In this document: positions 49,343-50,906 of the stretch, piece by piece
Position numbering within the stretch: position 1 is the stretch's first letter
How the letters are laid out: each line of letters opens with the position of its first letter
From: Halanaerobacter jeridensis
GTDB taxonomy: Bacteria; Bacillota; Halanaerobiia; Halobacteroidales; Halobacteroidaceae
Direction: 5' to 3'
Assembly: GCF_016908315.1 (NCBI RefSeq)
Contig: NZ_JAFBDQ010000018.1
Coordinates: forward strand, 1-50,906
DNA length: 50,906 nucleotides
Position numbers and translations under genes: made by a program
Notes under the pieces: generated by a model
What the model was told of the DNA's origin: nothing
Databases searched by the model: none
What the model saw: only the letters and a program-made list of their open reading frames with translations

Positions 49343-50743
49343 TTATTCACCTCCTAAAATTAGATCTAACACTTTACTAATCTTCTTCACCCCAAAAAAA
49401 GATAATTTATCATTCTGTGATAAATCATCAAGATTACCCTGTGGTAAAATAAATTTATTAAATCCTAATTTACTAGCTTCATTAACTCTTTTTTGTATCT
49501 TATTTACTGCTCTCACTTCACCTGATAATCCTATTTCTCCAATTATTGCAAAATCACTAGGAATAGGTTTATCTCTAAAGCTTGACACCATAGCAGTAGC
49601 TAACCCTAAATCAATCGCAGGTTCTTTTATTTCAAAACCACCAGCAACATTAATATGTATATCTTCCATTTGAATATTTAATCCCAATCTTTTCTCTAAT
49701 ACAGCTAAAATTAATGATACGCGACGTCGATCTACCCCCGTAGTCATTCGACTTGGGTTCCCAAAATTAGCAGAACTAACCAAAGCCTGTAATTCCGCTA
49801 AAATAGATCTGCTTCCCTCAACACAAGGAACAATAACTGAACCTGAAACTTCCTCAGGACGTTCAGCAATAAATGTTTGCGACGGATTAAGAACTTCTTC
49901 CAATCCTCCTTGATTCATCTCAAAAATTCCTACTTCATTAGTAGAACCAAATCTATTTTTTATTCCTTTGAGCATTCGATAGGAATGATTTTGATCTCCT
50001 TCAAAGTAAAGTACTGTATCTACCATATGTTCTAAAACTTTTGGACCAGCAATTGAACCTTCTTTAGTTACATGGCCTACAATAAATAATGGCAATTCTT
50101 TTCTTTTTCCTACTTCCATTAATTTACTAGTAGTTTCTCTAACTTGTTTAATACTGCCAGGAGCAGAATCAACAGTAGGATTGTAGATAGTTTGGATGGA
50201 ATCAATAATTATTAAATCAGGCTGCAACTTCTTTATTTGAGTAATAATCGAATTCAAATTAGTATCAGCTAATATGTATAAATTAGAAGCAGTTGAATTT
50301 AATCTATCTGCTCTTATTTTAATTTGTCGCTCAGATTCTTCTCCAGAAACATATAATACTTGGTCATAATTTTCTGCTACATTATTAGCAGTTTGTAATA
50401 ACAGAGTAGATTTACCAACTCCTGGAGCACCGCCAATCAAAGTCAAACTTCCCGGCACAACTCCACCACCTAAAACACGATTCAATTCAGAAAAACCGGT
50501 TTTTAATCTATCTTCAGAAGTCACTTTAATATCAGATATTTTTCTAACTTCAGCTTCAGAATCGAACGTAGATGTAGCTTGTTCTCGTTCTAACTTTTTT
50601 TGTTCCTCTTCTTTAGCTTTATCAGGATCAAAGATAGTTTCTTCTAAGGTATTCCAACTCTTACATTCAGGACACTGTCCATTCCATTTTAGAGCTTCAT
50701 ATCCACATTCACTACAAACATACCTTTTACGTTTTTTAGCCAT
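49343..50743 (-). CDS. radA: DNA repair protein RadA
   Basis: RadA, 466 aa, a RecA-related branch-migration helicase in recombinational repair. The N-terminal zinc finger has C10, C13, C24 and C27. The RecA-like core has Walker A GGAPGVGKS (104-112) and the family motif KNRFGS (near 263). The C-terminal Lon-like domain contains NVAGGFEIKEPAIDLGLA. It is the first protein gene at the right edge, with its own promoter; clpC, which precedes it in Bacillus, is not adjacent here. Confidence 0.97.
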   Translation of the reverse strand: MAKKRKRYVCSECGYEALKWNGQCPECKSWNTLEETIFDPDKAKEEEQKKLEREQATSTFDSEAEVRKISDIKVTSEDRLKTGFSELNRVLGGGVVPGSLTLIGGAPGVGKSTLLLQTANNVAENYDQVLYVSGEESERQIKIRADRLNSTASNLYILADTNLNSIITQIKKLQPDLIIIDSIQTIYNPTVDSAPGSIKQVRETTSKLMEVGKRKELPLFIVGHVTKEGSIAGPKVLEHMVDTVLYFEGDQNHSYRMLKGIKNRFGSTNEVGIFEMNQGGLEEVLNPSQTFIAERPEEVSGSVIVPCVEGSRSILAELQALVSSANFGNPSRMTTGVDRRRVSLILAVLEKRLGLNIQMEDIHINVAGGFEIKEPAIDLGLATAMVSSFRDKPIPSDFAIIGEIGLSGEVRAVNKIQKRVNEASKLGFNKFILPQGNLDDLSQNDKLSFFGVKKISKVLDLILGGE

Positions 50744-50781
50744 ATAACCACCTAATCAAATAAATAATAAGCTTAAATTTA

Positions 50782-50810
50782 ATTATAACATTTCACAAAG
50801 CATTTCACAA
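50782..50810 (-). promoter_or_regulatory. Promoter of radA-disA
   Basis: TTGTGA at 50805-50810 and TATAAT at 50782-50787, spacer 17. Confidence 0.65.
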
Positions 50811-50814
50811 GAAA

Positions 50815-50840
50815 ATAAAAAAATTCTTCAAAAAATAGAA
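50815..50840 (-). terminator. Weak terminator after tRNA-Asn
   Basis: A 5-bp stem (ATTCT with AGAAT) followed by a run of seven T on the minus strand, directly after the tRNA CCA end. The short stem makes it uncertain. Confidence 0.45.
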
Positions 50841-50906
50841 TGGCTCCCCGAGCAGGACTTGAACCTGCGACAAAGTGGTTAACAGCCACTCGCTCTACCA
50901 ACTGAG
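50841..50906 (-). tRNA. tRNA-Asn (anticodon GTT), cut by the window edge
   Basis: The 3' 66 bases of a tRNA with encoded CCA. The T arm is GCAGG-TTCAAGT-CCTGC, and the anticodon stem AGTGG/CCACT encloses CTGTTAA, giving GTT. The 5' acceptor strand lies beyond the window. Confidence 0.95.

Overview
The window is almost entirely one long run of minus-strand housekeeping genes, so transcription goes from the right edge to the left. The DNA is AT-rich and the gene order follows the Bacillus/Clostridium chromosome (radA-disA-yacL-ispD-ispF-gltX-cysE-cysS-mrnC-rlmB-sigH-rpmG-secE-nusG-rplK..., then rpoBC, str, S10, spc and alpha operons, ending at rplM-rpsI). A T-box, an L10 leader, zinc-type S14/L33/L36 and a SigH-type sigma factor point to a low-GC Firmicute. 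The proteins are unusually rich in Asp and Glu (RpoA, NusG, EF-Tu, EF-G, CarD, GltX), which fits a halophilic anaerobe such as a Halanaerobiales member. That placement is inference; the window holds no 16S gene.

Right to left: (1) 50.9-44.5 kb: a partial tRNA-Asn, radA, the c-di-AMP synthase disA, a CarD-type transcription factor with its own promoter, a membrane PIN/TRAM protein, ispD-ispF of isoprenoid synthesis, and a two-CBS-domain protein fused to a HutP-like domain. (2) 44.4-38.4 kb: gltX with its own promoter, a cysteine T-box controlling overlapping cysE-cysS, mrnC, and an atypical double-domain ThyX-like protein. (3) 38.3-35.9 kb: rlmB, a VanW-G5 exported protein and sigH. (4) 35.9-30.7 kb: tRNA-Thr plus a second tuf gene, rpmG-secE-nusG-rplK-rplA, then the L10 leader and rplJ-rplL. 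(5) 30.7-19.3 kb: rpoB-rpoC, then rpsL-rpsG-fusA-tuf from a separate promoter. (6) 19.3-4.9 kb: S10, spc and alpha ribosomal operons with secY, adk, infA and rpoA. (7) 4.9-0.1 kb: ECF transporter energy module, rplM-rpsI, and an ornithine/alanine-type racemase.

The genes work together as the transcription-translation core (RNA polymerase, elongation factors, about 30 ribosomal proteins, Sec translocon, NusG), with Cys and Glu tRNA charging, rRNA processing and DNA-integrity signalling upstream. Sigma-A-like promoters with 17-18 bp spacing can be read before radA, carD, gltX, sigH, tRNA-Thr/tuf, rpmG, rplJ, rpoB, rpsL, infA and rplM, and several hairpin terminators divide the run into units.

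Most of the window is ordinary. The parts worth attention are the CBS-HutP fusion, whose usual HutP metal-binding histidines appear to be lost; three intergenic tracts of seven- or eight-base NAG repeats, whose period matches the NAG-N4 spacing of known HutP RNA targets; the ThyX-like protein with its active-site motif split between two half-domains; two tuf genes encoding identical proteins; the missing rpmD, map and truA; and a dispersed intergenic repeat seen twice.
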